This document shows, one piece after another, positions 16,069 through 25,031 of a stretch of 36,853 nucleotides of DNA. Made by a program: the position numbers and the translations under genes. The stretch spans positions 1 through 36,853 of IMG/VR virus record IMGVR_UViG_3300020084_000042. One strand, given 5' to 3'. Source of the stretch: a virus. The notes below the pieces were generated by a model. That model made no database searches and was not told where the DNA came from. It saw only the letters and a list, made by a program, of their open reading frames with translations. Each line of letters opens with the position of its first letter. Position 1 is the first letter of the stretch.

Positions 16069-17754
16069 ATGTCTACAGGCAAAGTTGGGTATCTGGATCA
16101 GGGTTCTGATAAACTAGAGAAGCCTGCAAGCCTTACGGAACTGGTAGCTAATCATATTGCGACTATGAAAGCCTTAGGAACTGTTGGAGTTTGGCATGAC
16201 TGGACCTTCTTTGGATTAGCTGCCAATAGGCCTAGTTATGGGTTTCCTAACAGATTATACTATGCTACTGATACTGAGGAGTTATCCTTGGACCTTGGTA
16301 CTTCTTGGAAAACTGTAGCTGCAGGTGGAGCAGTTAATCATAACCTTCTTTCTGCAACCCACCCTGATGTTATTGCAGCCTCTCCAGTAGCAGGAGATAT
16401 AATATATGCAAATGCTACACCAAAATGGACTAAACTTGCTAAGGGAACAGATGGGCAGGTTTTGAAGTTATCGGGAGGGTTACCTATTTGGGCAGCGGAG
16501 AGTGGGGGGAGTAATCATAACCTTTTGTCTGCGATGCATACTGATACAGTTGTCGGTTCTCCAGTACAGGGTGATTTAATTGTTGCTAACTCAACTCCTG
16601 CCTGGACTAAACTTGCAAAAGGTTCTGAAGGCTATGTACTGAAAACAGTAGGTGGTGTTCCTACTTGGAGTGTAGAGTCTGGTCTACCTTCTGGAACATC
16701 CGGTCAAACATTACGCCATAGCGGGACTAGTTGGGTAGCTAGTAGTCTATTATTTAATAATAGCACCAACATTATAATTGATGCTGGAGTATCTTTGTTT
16801 GATGTTGCTGCTTGGAACCAATCATTTACACGCATTGGAAAGAATATTAATACCAACACAAACGAATTTGGATTGAACATTCAAGTACGTGTTACTGGTG
16901 ATACAGGTGCTACGGCTGATTATGAAAAGGCGGGGTTACTTGTTCAGGCAGTGACATCAGACCCTTCGGGGGCAACCTTACGGGACATTGTAGGGGCGGA
17001 TGTTAGGGGGATTATTTATGCGACAACTACTGGTAGGGCGTGGGGTCTATATGCAGAAGTGTCTACTGTGGCAGGTGGGGATGGTTATTTAACTGCTGCT
17101 GAACTAGCTGTAAGGAATCTAGGTGTGGATCAACCCTCTATGGATACGACAACTTCTAAATATGGACTTCATCTGGTAGCCATGGATAATCCATCAACCG
17201 CAGCGATTTATATCAATCGGACAGGAACAGCCGTCTGGCATAAAGGGTTGTTTAGTAAGCAAGGTGCCCTTGGAACTGGTTCTACTGACAGTTTTATTGA
17301 ACTGGAGGATAAGTTTGTGGTTAAACCAACGGGCCTTGTCGGCATCGGTTTAACAAGCCCATCCTATTGGCTTCAACTCTCAACTGATAGTGCTGCTAAA
17401 CCTTCGACAAATACATGGACAGTTGTTTCAGATGAACGACTTAAAAAAGACATTATGTTAGCAGACCTAGACCGTTGTTATGAGATTGTTAAAACTTTAC
17501 CTCTTAAAAGATTTACATGGAAAGAGGAAGTATATACAGTTGACCAAGTTAAAGATAGAAGTAAGCTTGGTTGGATTTCACAAGATGTAAGAAATTTCTT
17601 TCCAAAGGGAGTAGATGTTAAACCTTTTTCCTTGGTTCCTATTGAAGGCAGAACGGAAGAGATAGAGGATTGCTATTCACTTAATGCAGACCAGATATAT
17701 GCTGTTATGTATGGGGCAATCCAGAAGATAATAGAGAAAGTGGAGGTTTTATGA
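16069..17754 (+). CDS. Tail fibre or spike with C-terminal S74 autochaperone
   Basis: The protein has 561 residues. The N terminus is a short attachment region (residues 1-88), followed by two 59-residue repeats (residues 90-207), a central receptor-binding region of unrecognised type, and a Peptidase_S74 domain from about residue 450. The S74 core is SDERLKKDI with the likely cleavage Ser454 and Lys nearby, then LKRFTWKEE and LGWISQDV. S74 domains help trimerise fibres and then cut themselves off. Base composition in the middle (about 16690-17350) differs from the flanks, as expected for exchanged fibre tips. Confidence 0.8.
   Translation: MSTGKVGYLDQGSDKLEKPASLTELVANHIATMKALGTVGVWHDWTFFGLAANRPSYGFPNRLYYATDTEELSLDLGTSWKTVAAGGAVNHNLLSATHPDVIAASPVAGDIIYANATPKWTKLAKGTDGQVLKLSGGLPIWAAESGGSNHNLLSAMHTDTVVGSPVQGDLIVANSTPAWTKLAKGSEGYVLKTVGGVPTWSVESGLPSGTSGQTLRHSGTSWVASSLLFNNSTNIIIDAGVSLFDVAAWNQSFTRIGKNINTNTNEFGLNIQVRVTGDTGATADYEKAGLLVQAVTSDPSGATLRDIVGADVRGIIYATTTGRAWGLYAEVSTVAGGDGYLTAAELAVRNLGVDQPSMDTTTSKYGLHLVAMDNPSTAAIYINRTGTAVWHKGLFSKQGALGTGSTDSFIELEDKFVVKPTGLVGIGLTSPSYWLQLSTDSAAKPSTNTWTVVSDERLKKDIMLADLDRCYEIVKTLPLKRFTWKEEVYTVDQVKDRSKLGWISQDVRNFFPKGVDVKPFSLVPIEGRTEEIEDCYSLNADQIYAVMYGAIQKIIEKVEVL
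16336..16689 (+). repeat. Two in-frame 177-bp repeats in the S74 fibre gene
   Basis: Two copies of a 59-residue unit start with NHNLLSA at 16336 and 16513. Shared blocks are NHNLLSAxH, SPVxGDxI, ANxTPxWTKLAKG and a VLK-x(5)-P-x-W segment. This module is common in phage fibre shafts. The copies have diverged at the DNA level. Confidence 0.85.
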
Positions 17755-18056
17755 AGGTTGATTTTAGTGAAGTTTTGAAAGCGTTAGATGGTAATGATAT
17801 TTGTATATCACCAGATAGTAATGTGTCAGCTACCCTCAAGGAGGTAAGTGTCATAGCTCTTATGTCCTCTTATGAAGATGAGCGTAACCTACCAGGAGAG
17901 CAGAAGTTTGAAAGGTGGAGGCTTGCAAATAAGATCCATGGGGGTGATGTAGTAGAACTAAGTATTGAGGAAGTAGCCTTGCTCAAAAAACTTATAGGAA
18001 AAGCTTGGGGTCCATTAGTTGTAGGTCAAGCGTGGACACTATTAGAAAGGGGCTAG
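17751..18056 (+). CDS. Conserved small phage protein
   Basis: The 101-residue product overlaps the fibre stop (ATGA). Its C-terminal half contains LPGEQKFERWRLANKIHGG, a VELSIEEVALLKKLIGK helix and GPLVVGQAWTLLE, a pattern seen in many phage proteins of unknown function encoded beside tail genes. It is helical and soluble. It may be an assembly factor rather than a virion part. Confidence 0.65.
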   Translation: MKVDFSEVLKALDGNDICISPDSNVSATLKEVSVIALMSSYEDERNLPGEQKFERWRLANKIHGGDVVELSIEEVALLKKLIGKAWGPLVVGQAWTLLERG

Positions 18057-18058
18057 GC

Positions 18059-18382
18059 TTGCTTACAGAAAGAGCAGCTATACCAGATACTTGGATAGAG
18101 TCTTTCCTGAAAAAATCTGGGGATGATGAAATAATTAACCTTGATAAAGTAGTTCTTTTAGATGAAGGCTTTATGAGTTTTGAAAAGCTGGGAGATATAT
18201 TCTTTCTTCACCAACTCTTTTGGAAGGGTACAGGAAAAGAGTTAGAGGATTTAGTGAATAAGTTTGCAAAGGCGAGTCAGTGTAAATGTATAGCGTTTAT
18301 AACTAAAAGGAATTATAGGGTATTTGAGCGAAAGTACAAGTATAAATTTAAAGGTCATCTTATGTATAAGGAGGTGGTTTAG
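18059..18382 (+). CDS. Conserved small phage protein, possible fold related to acetyltransferases
   Basis: I place the start at TTG 18059, six bases after an AGGGG site, because an ATG at 18005 would overlap the previous gene by 52 bases. The 107-residue product has the pattern IPDTWIESFLKK near the N terminus, a central acidic and aromatic part, and a C-terminal strand-helix segment CKCIAFITKRNYRVFERKY with an end LMYKEVV. This end resembles the last strands of GNAT-type proteins, but no acetyl-CoA loop is clear. Function unknown. Confidence 0.55.
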   Translation: MLTERAAIPDTWIESFLKKSGDDEIINLDKVVLLDEGFMSFEKLGDIFFLHQLFWKGTGKELEDLVNKFAKASQCKCIAFITKRNYRVFERKYKYKFKGHLMYKEVV

Positions 18383-19180
18383 TTGTCAGAAGTGTTACCT
18401 TTTGTACCATTAATAGGAACTGTTTTAGGTGGTATTTTTGGAGGGGATGGCGAAGGGGGTCAGATTCAAGGTCAGCAATTTGCAAGATGGACCCCAGGGC
18501 AGACGGCTTTATTCCAAAGTCTACTGGATAAGGTAACTACAGGTTTATCTGGAGCGCAACTCCCTACTGCAGAAGAAGGCGCTTACCTAAATTGGTTACA
18601 GAACTATGCCCCTTGGGCAAGGCAGACTGCAGGTGTTTTTGACCCAAGTGTTATCCGTGACTATTATAAAGAGGCTGTTTACCCAGAATTTGAAAAGTGG
18701 GGATTACCTAAGGTTAGGGAAGCCTATGCAGGCCCAGGTTATTGGGGAGAGACCCGGGCAAAAGGAGAAAGTGAGGCAATTACAGGTATTGCTCGACAGG
18801 AGGCAAAAGATATTGCAGATGTAAGGCTAGTTGGGCAGCAAAGTTTATTTAATCTTCTAACCCAACAACCCATGATTGAACAACAGAAGGCAGGTTGGAG
18901 TAGGTATCTAAAAGACCTTGGGGGTCCTGGAAGTCCCTATTGGAATGCTGCAATCCAAATGATGGGTCTTGAACCCTATGTTACAGTTGGAGGGTATGCT
19001 CAACAACCCCCTAGCTTCTGGCAGACAATGGCCCCTGTATGGGGAAAGTCAATGTCTACCCCAGGGTTCTGGAGTGGTCTATCTAAAGATACTCCAAGTA
19101 TCTGGGATAAACTATTTGGGAGGGGAATTCCTCCAGGATATACTGATGAAATGCGTGGTTGGGATTTATTTTCATCATAA
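18383..19180 (+). CDS. Probable ejected internal virion protein
   Basis: The gene starts at TTG 18383 after AAGGAGGTGG. The 265-residue product has an N-terminal hydrophobic, Gly-rich segment (VLPFVPLIGTVLGGIFGG), then helical segments with repeated Pro-Gly-Tyr-Trp motifs (AGPGYWGETRAKGESEAI). Phage pre-injection proteins of podoviruses often start with this kind of membrane-active stretch. It opens a run of four such genes. Confidence 0.55.
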   Translation: MSEVLPFVPLIGTVLGGIFGGDGEGGQIQGQQFARWTPGQTALFQSLLDKVTTGLSGAQLPTAEEGAYLNWLQNYAPWARQTAGVFDPSVIRDYYKEAVYPEFEKWGLPKVREAYAGPGYWGETRAKGESEAITGIARQEAKDIADVRLVGQQSLFNLLTQQPMIEQQKAGWSRYLKDLGGPGSPYWNAAIQMMGLEPYVTVGGYAQQPPSFWQTMAPVWGKSMSTPGFWSGLSKDTPSIWDKLFGRGIPPGYTDEMRGWDLFSS

Positions 19181-19195
19181 GGGAGGTGAAATACA

Positions 19196-20491
19196 ATGCC
19201 ATTTATTTGGGCAGGAAAGATGCCAGGAAAGACAAATTACTGGAGCCTCTTTGGGCAAGGTTTAGGTGCAGGAATGCTGGAGGAGATGGAATTAGAAAAA
19301 CAAAGGGAGCCTGTTATTGCTTCTATGGCTACTAATTTATGGTATGCCTCAGATCCTGAGGGGCAAAGGCAGATGCTTGAATCTCCAGGTTGGAAAGAAA
19401 GAGTTGTACCTTTATTAAATAAATATGGGGTTATTACTACTCCTCAAGGAGCCTTACCTTCAAGAGAAGATAAATCCCTAGGAGAAAAGTTAGGTTTAGC
19501 CTTACAGATGATGGGTCTATCTAGACAGGTCAGTCCAGGTTTAGAAGGCTTATATGAAAAGGTTACAGGGATTGGTTGGCCTACAGAGGAAAAGGTTATT
19601 CAGGAACCTTTGACAGGCTATACTGCAAAAGAATGGGAAGAAATTGGGGGTGCGGGGATTCCTCCTATTAGTGAAACCCGTGTTACTAGGCCTTGGAGGC
19701 CTATGTCTAAAGAGGAAGAAACAGCTCAGGTATTGCAGGCTTTTGGTTTACAAGAAAGTCTAAAACTCCCATTTAAAATTCGGGAGTATGAAGAAACAAT
19801 AGGTAAAGAAAAGGCAAGGGAAAGAGCTTTTGAAGCCGGTAAGTTTAAAGTAACTACGGATATAGATTTATTAAGGCTTGATGAGCAGATAACTCAAAAT
19901 AAGTTAAGGTCTAGACAATTAGACTTTGATATTTCAAAATGGAATTCTGAACAAGCTACACAGGGGTTTAAGGACTTTTCTACAACCTTTGATAAAGGAA
20001 CAGGTGAGCTTAATAAAAATATTATGACTGGGGGTGTAGAAGATAGAAAAGGTGCTATGCAAAGATTAGAGGGGCTGTTCCAGTCCTATGTTGGGCTAAT
20101 CCCAAAACTAGAATATACTATGAGGAATAAAGTTACTGGGCAAACAGAAAAAGTAATACTGCCTAAGCTTGACCTTATTAGGGGGGCAGGTGAGAAAATG
20201 GCGGGGGCCTGGGTAACAGAATTAATTGCATTAGCTAACGATACAACCCCTACTGGAGAGGCTTATAGGAATAGCCTTCTTATTAATTTAAACAAACTCT
20301 TTAAGGCCTTACCTGATACCCCTGAGTTAAGTGAAATGGAGCAAAGAGTAGCTACTGCTCTAACTAAAACTGGGAGGTATACATATCTACCTCAGGAGGT
20401 AGAAGGGGATAGGTTTATTTATAGTCCGGAACCTAGAGGCAGGTTTGAAGGTGTATTAGAAGGTTTAAAGAATCTTTGGAAATATAGATAG
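19196..20491 (+). CDS. Probable internal virion protein, coiled-coil rich
   Basis: The 431-residue product begins with a Gly- and aromatic-rich segment (NYWSLFGQGLGAGMLEEMEL) and continues with long charged helices (residues 200-270, ending near KWNSEQATQGFKDFSTTF). It sits in the block of ejection-type genes and follows GGGAGGTG with a suitable spacing. No catalytic motif recognised. Confidence 0.5.
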   Translation: MPFIWAGKMPGKTNYWSLFGQGLGAGMLEEMELEKQREPVIASMATNLWYASDPEGQRQMLESPGWKERVVPLLNKYGVITTPQGALPSREDKSLGEKLGLALQMMGLSRQVSPGLEGLYEKVTGIGWPTEEKVIQEPLTGYTAKEWEEIGGAGIPPISETRVTRPWRPMSKEEETAQVLQAFGLQESLKLPFKIREYEETIGKEKARERAFEAGKFKVTTDIDLLRLDEQITQNKLRSRQLDFDISKWNSEQATQGFKDFSTTFDKGTGELNKNIMTGGVEDRKGAMQRLEGLFQSYVGLIPKLEYTMRNKVTGQTEKVILPKLDLIRGAGEKMAGAWVTELIALANDTTPTGEAYRNSLLINLNKLFKALPDTPELSEMEQRVATALTKTGRYTYLPQEVEGDRFIYSPEPRGRFEGVLEGLKNLWKYR

Positions 20492-20502
20492 GAGGTTAAA
20501 GG

Positions 20503-21261
20503 ATGCCACCACTACCAAAAAATATAATTAAGATTAGGACAGTGGCTACTAGAAAACAATTAATGGAAATCCTAAATAGGATAATGGGTAAGTATCCTGG
20601 AGCAAAAGAACTACCTCCTGAAGCCTTTGAGGAGGTATCTGGGGCTTTTACTGGTTTAGAACCTCCTGGAGAAAATATTATGCGAACAGGCCTTTTAAGA
20701 AATCTAACCCAAAAGTTTAGGAATGTATCCAGGTTTCCTATTGAAGAGGCAAGGCAGAAATTCTATGACAACCCTCAGATGTGGGAACCTGTATCTCCTA
20801 TGCAAGGTTTATCTTCAGTTGTTAAGCGAGGGCCTTTAGGCGGACCTTTTGATGTAGGTTATGGGGTAAATTTTTATAGAAGTCAGGATGTTTCAGTAGT
20901 TCCTCCAGCAATTAAGGAGGCAGCTGCCAGGATAACTAATATAGTTGGAACTGAGGAAGCTCCTGCTGTATTAAGGCAAGGAATTGCATTATGGAAGAAA
21001 ATGCAAGGTATGCCTCTTATAGGGGATATCTGGGAGCATCTTATGAAAACTGGTAAACCTACAACCAATAACCCCCAAGTCTGGTTTCTAGAATCCTATG
21101 CCAGAAGTAAGAAATATCCTGAATTTAGTACTTATTTTTCTAGGGAGAAAAGTGTTATTGATGTTCTTGAAGGTTCAACAACACCTAAAGCTGTATCTAC
21201 ATCAGATTTTTTAGACAAACTCCTAGTTCAACCTACTAGAAAGGGTAAAGGAGGTAAATAA
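20503..21261 (+). CDS. Hypothetical protein in ejection-protein block
   Basis: The 252-residue product is basic and helical at the N terminus and has no recognised family. Short patterns such as LPPEAFEEVSGAFTGLEPPG are Pro-rich. It is translated in tandem with both neighbours; its stop overlaps the next ATG (TAATG). A minor virion protein is the simplest guess. Confidence 0.5.
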   Translation: MPPLPKNIIKIRTVATRKQLMEILNRIMGKYPGAKELPPEAFEEVSGAFTGLEPPGENIMRTGLLRNLTQKFRNVSRFPIEEARQKFYDNPQMWEPVSPMQGLSSVVKRGPLGGPFDVGYGVNFYRSQDVSVVPPAIKEAAARITNIVGTEEAPAVLRQGIALWKKMQGMPLIGDIWEHLMKTGKPTTNNPQVWFLESYARSKKYPEFSTYFSREKSVIDVLEGSTTPKAVSTSDFLDKLLVQPTRKGKGGK

Positions 21262-24062
21262 TGCCTAGAGGTAGTTTAGAAATTATAGGAGAAGTACCTG
21301 TTGAATCTATGGGAACCCCTACTCCAGAAGGAGGGCTTATTGAAATAGTTAATAAAAAGGCTTTTATGCCTCCTCTTAAGCCTCCTCAAGAAGCAGGTTG
21401 GAGAAGGCCTGCTGGACCTGCTATTCCCCAAGAAATTTTTGAGGTAGCAAAACAGTTAACCCATTTTGGTGATTTATATACTATGCCTTTTGAAGGTAAA
21501 CCTTCTTTATCTACAGAAACCTATGGAGCCCCTTACCCCATACCTAGGTTGTCTCAAGGCGTAAAAATGCCCTCAGAATATAAATGGGAAGAAGAAACTC
21601 TTAAAGAAGGGGCAGCTGCATTTCTATCTATTCTTCCTCAAATGATTACTAAGTCAGCTACTAACCCCTGGCTTACTCTTTTATCTTTTGCTATCTATGG
21701 TGCTGCTTTAGGGGCTATTGAAAGGAAGCCTCCAGAAGAAATTCTAACTAAAGAAATCCCTGACCTCCTTACTGGAGGTATGCTTCTTATGAGTGCATTT
21801 CCAGCTGCTGGTAAGGCAAAAGATTTTCTTAAAAGATTAGGTGAGGTAGGAGCTGTTGCTACTAAGACTGCTTCAGGAGAAATATTTCTATCTCCTTCTT
21901 ATTATCATAAGTATTTTGCAACTCCTATATTAAACCTTTTAGGTAAGATTGCGAATATACCAATAATTCCTAAAGCTTTAGAAGAAAAAGGCTTAATTTA
22001 TGGTAGGTCTATAAAGGAACTTATGCAACCTGGGGTAGCAAGAGCACCTTGGTCAGGGGCAGCCACTTTAAGGAAGTCAGAGAAATCCCAGGCTATAATG
22101 AGGCAGATGACCCAAGGCCTTGTAGATGAACTAAATGCCTTAACTCCTGCGGAAAGATTCCATGTTTCCTGGTTTTGGTCCAAAGGTCAGTGGGAACCTA
22201 AAGGAGAGTTATTAAAGGAATATATGAGTCTTCCCTTAGAGTCTAAACAAAGGATTACTCGGGCTATGGGTGTTATTGGAGAGTGGCAGCAAGTTACAAG
22301 AGAAAAGAAAGAGGTTTATGAGGTTATAAGAGAGATGTCTCTTAGAGACAACCTTCAAAAGTTATTTAGAAAGGCCCTTGATGAAGGAGAGTATGGAGGT
22401 TTGGATCCTACTTTCCTAAAGGAGTTAAAACCCTATTTTACTGGGGAACCTTTTAAACCTAAGAAGTTTATGGGTATGACTTATGTACCTCAGGTTCAAG
22501 TGGGGTTAAAAAAGGTTATAGACCACCCAGGTACATCAGAAGAAACTAAGGCTTTTGCAAAAGACTTGTATAATCTAACTGCAAACTCTTTAGAGATTCT
22601 ACCTAAAATAGCCCGACAAGCAGAAGAAGCAGTTTTATTCCCTAAATTAAGGAATAACCCTATGCTTACCTCTTTGGTTAAAAAACCTGGGTTTATTCAG
22701 ATAGATAATAAGCATTTTAAAGGCCTTTGGGTTGAAGAGAATACTGCTAGAGCAATTGGGGAATTAGGGCATATAGATAGTATTTCTTCTACAATATGGA
22801 ATAAGTTTTTTATGGCCCCTTGGAAAATGGGTAAAGTTGTTCTAAGGATTCCAACTCACTTTAGGAATATTTATTCTAATATCGTTTTAAATGATTGGGG
22901 AGGTATGCCTGCATTTGATCCTACTGGAAAGTCATACAGTGCTTATATGGAAGGTATAAGAGAATTAAAGAAAGGAGGGCCTATTGCAAAAGAATTTCAA
23001 AAGAGGACTGGGTATTCTACAACTTTTTCTGATGTAGAAACGGCCCACTTTCCAAGTGCCTTAAGATATGGAGCAAATGCTTTTGATATAGGGGAGTACC
23101 TTTTTTCCAAAATTACTAGACCTTTTGCTAGGCTTTACCAGATGGAAGAATCCTGGGCAAAGTTATCTAAGTATATCTATAATACAAAATATCTTGGAAT
23201 GCCTAAAGATGCAGCTGCCTTAGATGCAGTTAAGTGGACTTTTAATTATGGAGAAACAACTCCATTTGTTAGAAGTTTAAGTAGGACAATAGTTCCTTTT
23301 GCTATCTGGCAAACAAAGTCTATTCCCTTAATGATTGAAACTGCAATTAAACATCCAGTAAGATTCTTTAAATGGGCAATGGTTCCTCCTGCTTTAACAG
23401 CCTTAGGTTTAAAAGCTGCAGGTATGAGTCCAGATGAATGGCAGGAATTAAAGACCAAGTTTCCGGATTACATTAAGGAAGGTGTCTTCTCAGTTATTCC
23501 TTGGAGAGATAGGCAGGGTAGATTGCAGTTATTTAATTGGACCTGGATGCTTCCAGGAATTGGGGATGTTGCAGATTTAAGGTCACAAGGCCTTTTTACC
23601 TTTTTACAGCACCCTGTATTAACTTGGGCAGGAAATTTAAGAGCAAATGAAACCTTTGCAGGGGCTCCAATTTGGTATGATTGGGAACCAGATACGGTTA
23701 AAGCTTGGAGAATGTTAAATCATACATACCTTCAATTTGCTCCGAGTATTATTGGAACAGACCTTAGGGATATATATAGAACTTCTAGAGAATTCTTATT
23801 TGAACCTTTAGGATTAGCTGAATTAGGTGAAAGAAAGGCTTTGACTCCTGCTCAATTATTAGCAGCTCAATTTGGAGCGAGAATTACACCTGTTTTGGAA
23901 GAAGAGGCTAAGAGGCAGCATTTTTATAAACTTAAATCGTATGAAAGAGAGATAAGAGGTAAAATTATAAGAGAGTTAAAGAATGCTAAGACTGATGCTG
24001 CTAGGAGATCTGTGGTAGAAAAATATTACCCATACTTTAGGCAGGTCCTGGAAGAGCATTAA
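21261..24062 (+). CDS. Large internal virion or DNA-ejection protein
   Basis: The 933-residue protein has a Pro-rich N terminus, a hydrophobic region (residues 110-150, MITKSATNPWLTLLSFAIYG), long charged helices, and a C-terminal region like the LPD38-type part of phage polyvalent proteins: GYSTTFSDVE, RLYQMEESWAKLSKYIYNTK, TPFVRSLSRTIVPFAIWQTK and HPVRFFKWAMVPPALTALG. These proteins usually leave the virion with DNA and cross the envelope. It is the last plus-strand gene, ending four bases before the stop of the converging minus-strand gene. Confidence 0.6.
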   Translation: MPRGSLEIIGEVPVESMGTPTPEGGLIEIVNKKAFMPPLKPPQEAGWRRPAGPAIPQEIFEVAKQLTHFGDLYTMPFEGKPSLSTETYGAPYPIPRLSQGVKMPSEYKWEEETLKEGAAAFLSILPQMITKSATNPWLTLLSFAIYGAALGAIERKPPEEILTKEIPDLLTGGMLLMSAFPAAGKAKDFLKRLGEVGAVATKTASGEIFLSPSYYHKYFATPILNLLGKIANIPIIPKALEEKGLIYGRSIKELMQPGVARAPWSGAATLRKSEKSQAIMRQMTQGLVDELNALTPAERFHVSWFWSKGQWEPKGELLKEYMSLPLESKQRITRAMGVIGEWQQVTREKKEVYEVIREMSLRDNLQKLFRKALDEGEYGGLDPTFLKELKPYFTGEPFKPKKFMGMTYVPQVQVGLKKVIDHPGTSEETKAFAKDLYNLTANSLEILPKIARQAEEAVLFPKLRNNPMLTSLVKKPGFIQIDNKHFKGLWVEENTARAIGELGHIDSISSTIWNKFFMAPWKMGKVVLRIPTHFRNIYSNIVLNDWGGMPAFDPTGKSYSAYMEGIRELKKGGPIAKEFQKRTGYSTTFSDVETAHFPSALRYGANAFDIGEYLFSKITRPFARLYQMEESWAKLSKYIYNTKYLGMPKDAAALDAVKWTFNYGETTPFVRSLSRTIVPFAIWQTKSIPLMIETAIKHPVRFFKWAMVPPALTALGLKAAGMSPDEWQELKTKFPDYIKEGVFSVIPWRDRQGRLQLFNWTWMLPGIGDVADLRSQGLFTFLQHPVLTWAGNLRANETFAGAPIWYDWEPDTVKAWRMLNHTYLQFAPSIIGTDLRDIYRTSREFLFEPLGLAELGERKALTPAQLLAAQFGARITPVLEEEAKRQHFYKLKSYEREIRGKIIRELKNAKTDAARRSVVEKYYPYFRQVLEEH

Positions 24063-24066
24063 GAAT

Positions 24067-24435
24067 TTAGGGTAAGTTAAACCTTACACCACAATTTATA
24101 TTTTTTCCTATAGTATAAAGTTCAATACCAGAAATAATCCCAAACCAATATTTTCTATATGGATTTGGAAGGATATAACCTACTGCAGAATTTACTAGAA
24201 TACTAGTTATAAAATAGGTATTCACTTTACCTATACTAGGATGCCTACCTAGTATAGGATTCTCCTCACTAAACCTTTCCGGGTGTTTAACTATATATCT
24301 TGTCTGACTCCAGTCTATAATGAGTAAAAGATTACTTGTTATCATTAGAGAGGTATCATATTTATCCCATTCTGCTTGTGCAATAGGCACTCCTAGAAAA
24401 TAAATTAAGAAAAAAGTAAAAACTATCTTTTTCAT
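24067..24435 (-). CDS. Small exported membrane protein
   Basis: The 122-residue product has an N-terminal signal sequence (KIVFTFFLIYFLGVPIAQA). A conserved block DWSQTRYIVKHPERFSEEN is followed by PILGRHPSIGKVNTYF, then more hydrophobic stretches. This block is frequent in small phage-encoded membrane proteins of unknown role. It is the last gene of the minus-strand operon, eight bases after queE, with an AGGAGG site. Confidence 0.65.
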   Translation of the reverse strand: MKKIVFTFFLIYFLGVPIAQAEWDKYDTSLMITSNLLLIIDWSQTRYIVKHPERFSEENPILGRHPSIGKVNTYFITSILVNSAVGYILPNPYRKYWFGIISGIELYTIGKNINCGVRFNLP

Positions 24436-24443
24436 ATTTCCTC

Positions 24444-25031
24444 CTATTTGAATTCTAATAGTTTATGTAACTGTACTCCCAACCTAAATCCTGGGTTTTC
24501 TTTAACAATTTTTATAGCATTCTCATAGTTTATTTTACCCCATACGGGCTGGATAAAATTCCAGGCACATAGGTGCCATAAATTTTTCTCAACTACAGAT
24601 TTCCATAACTCTTTCCCATCTCCTGTCAACCATTTTAATTCATCTATATAACACCAGTCATCAGGGTCAATTTCCTCTTTTGGAGAGCAGGTTACCCAAG
24701 GCCCGAAATGGGCGAGTTCTTTTATTTTGTCTATATAACTTCCATTTGTTTCTATATGTATAAAGAAACCTAATTTATGTAACTCAGAAACCAAAGGAAG
24801 TAAGTCTTGAAGGAAAGGCTCTCCACCTGTAATGCAGATATTCCTTATAGGGTATCCTCTAACTCGGGTAAGTATTGTACTTATTTGGAGGTTTATTTTT
24901 TCTGTATAATCTGTATCACAGAATTCACAATTATAGTTGCACCCAGCTAATCTAATAAAGACCATTGGTATTCCAGTCCAATGTCCCTCGCCTTGAATTG
25001 AGTAAAAGATTTCATTTATTTTATATTCCAT
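24444..25031 (-). CDS. queE: 7-carboxy-7-deazaguanine synthase
   Basis: QueE is a radical SAM enzyme that converts carboxy-tetrahydropterin to 7-carboxy-7-deazaguanine. The 195-residue protein begins YKINEIFYSIQGEG and has the CxxxCxxC iron-sulfur motif (CNYNCEFC, Cys31, 35, 38) and the radical-SAM ITGGEP motif at residues 67-72. Length fits short QueE forms. The ATG follows AAGGAGGGACGAAA and overlaps the CxxCxxCC gene by 16 bases. It supplies the substrate of QueC in the preQ0 pathway. Confidence 0.93.
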   Translation of the reverse strand: MEYKINEIFYSIQGEGHWTGIPMVFIRLAGCNYNCEFCDTDYTEKINLQISTILTRVRGYPIRNICITGGEPFLQDLLPLVSELHKLGFFIHIETNGSYIDKIKELAHFGPWVTCSPKEEIDPDDWCYIDELKWLTGDGKELWKSVVEKNLWHLCAWNFIQPVWGKINYENAIKIVKENPGFRLGVQLHKLLEFK

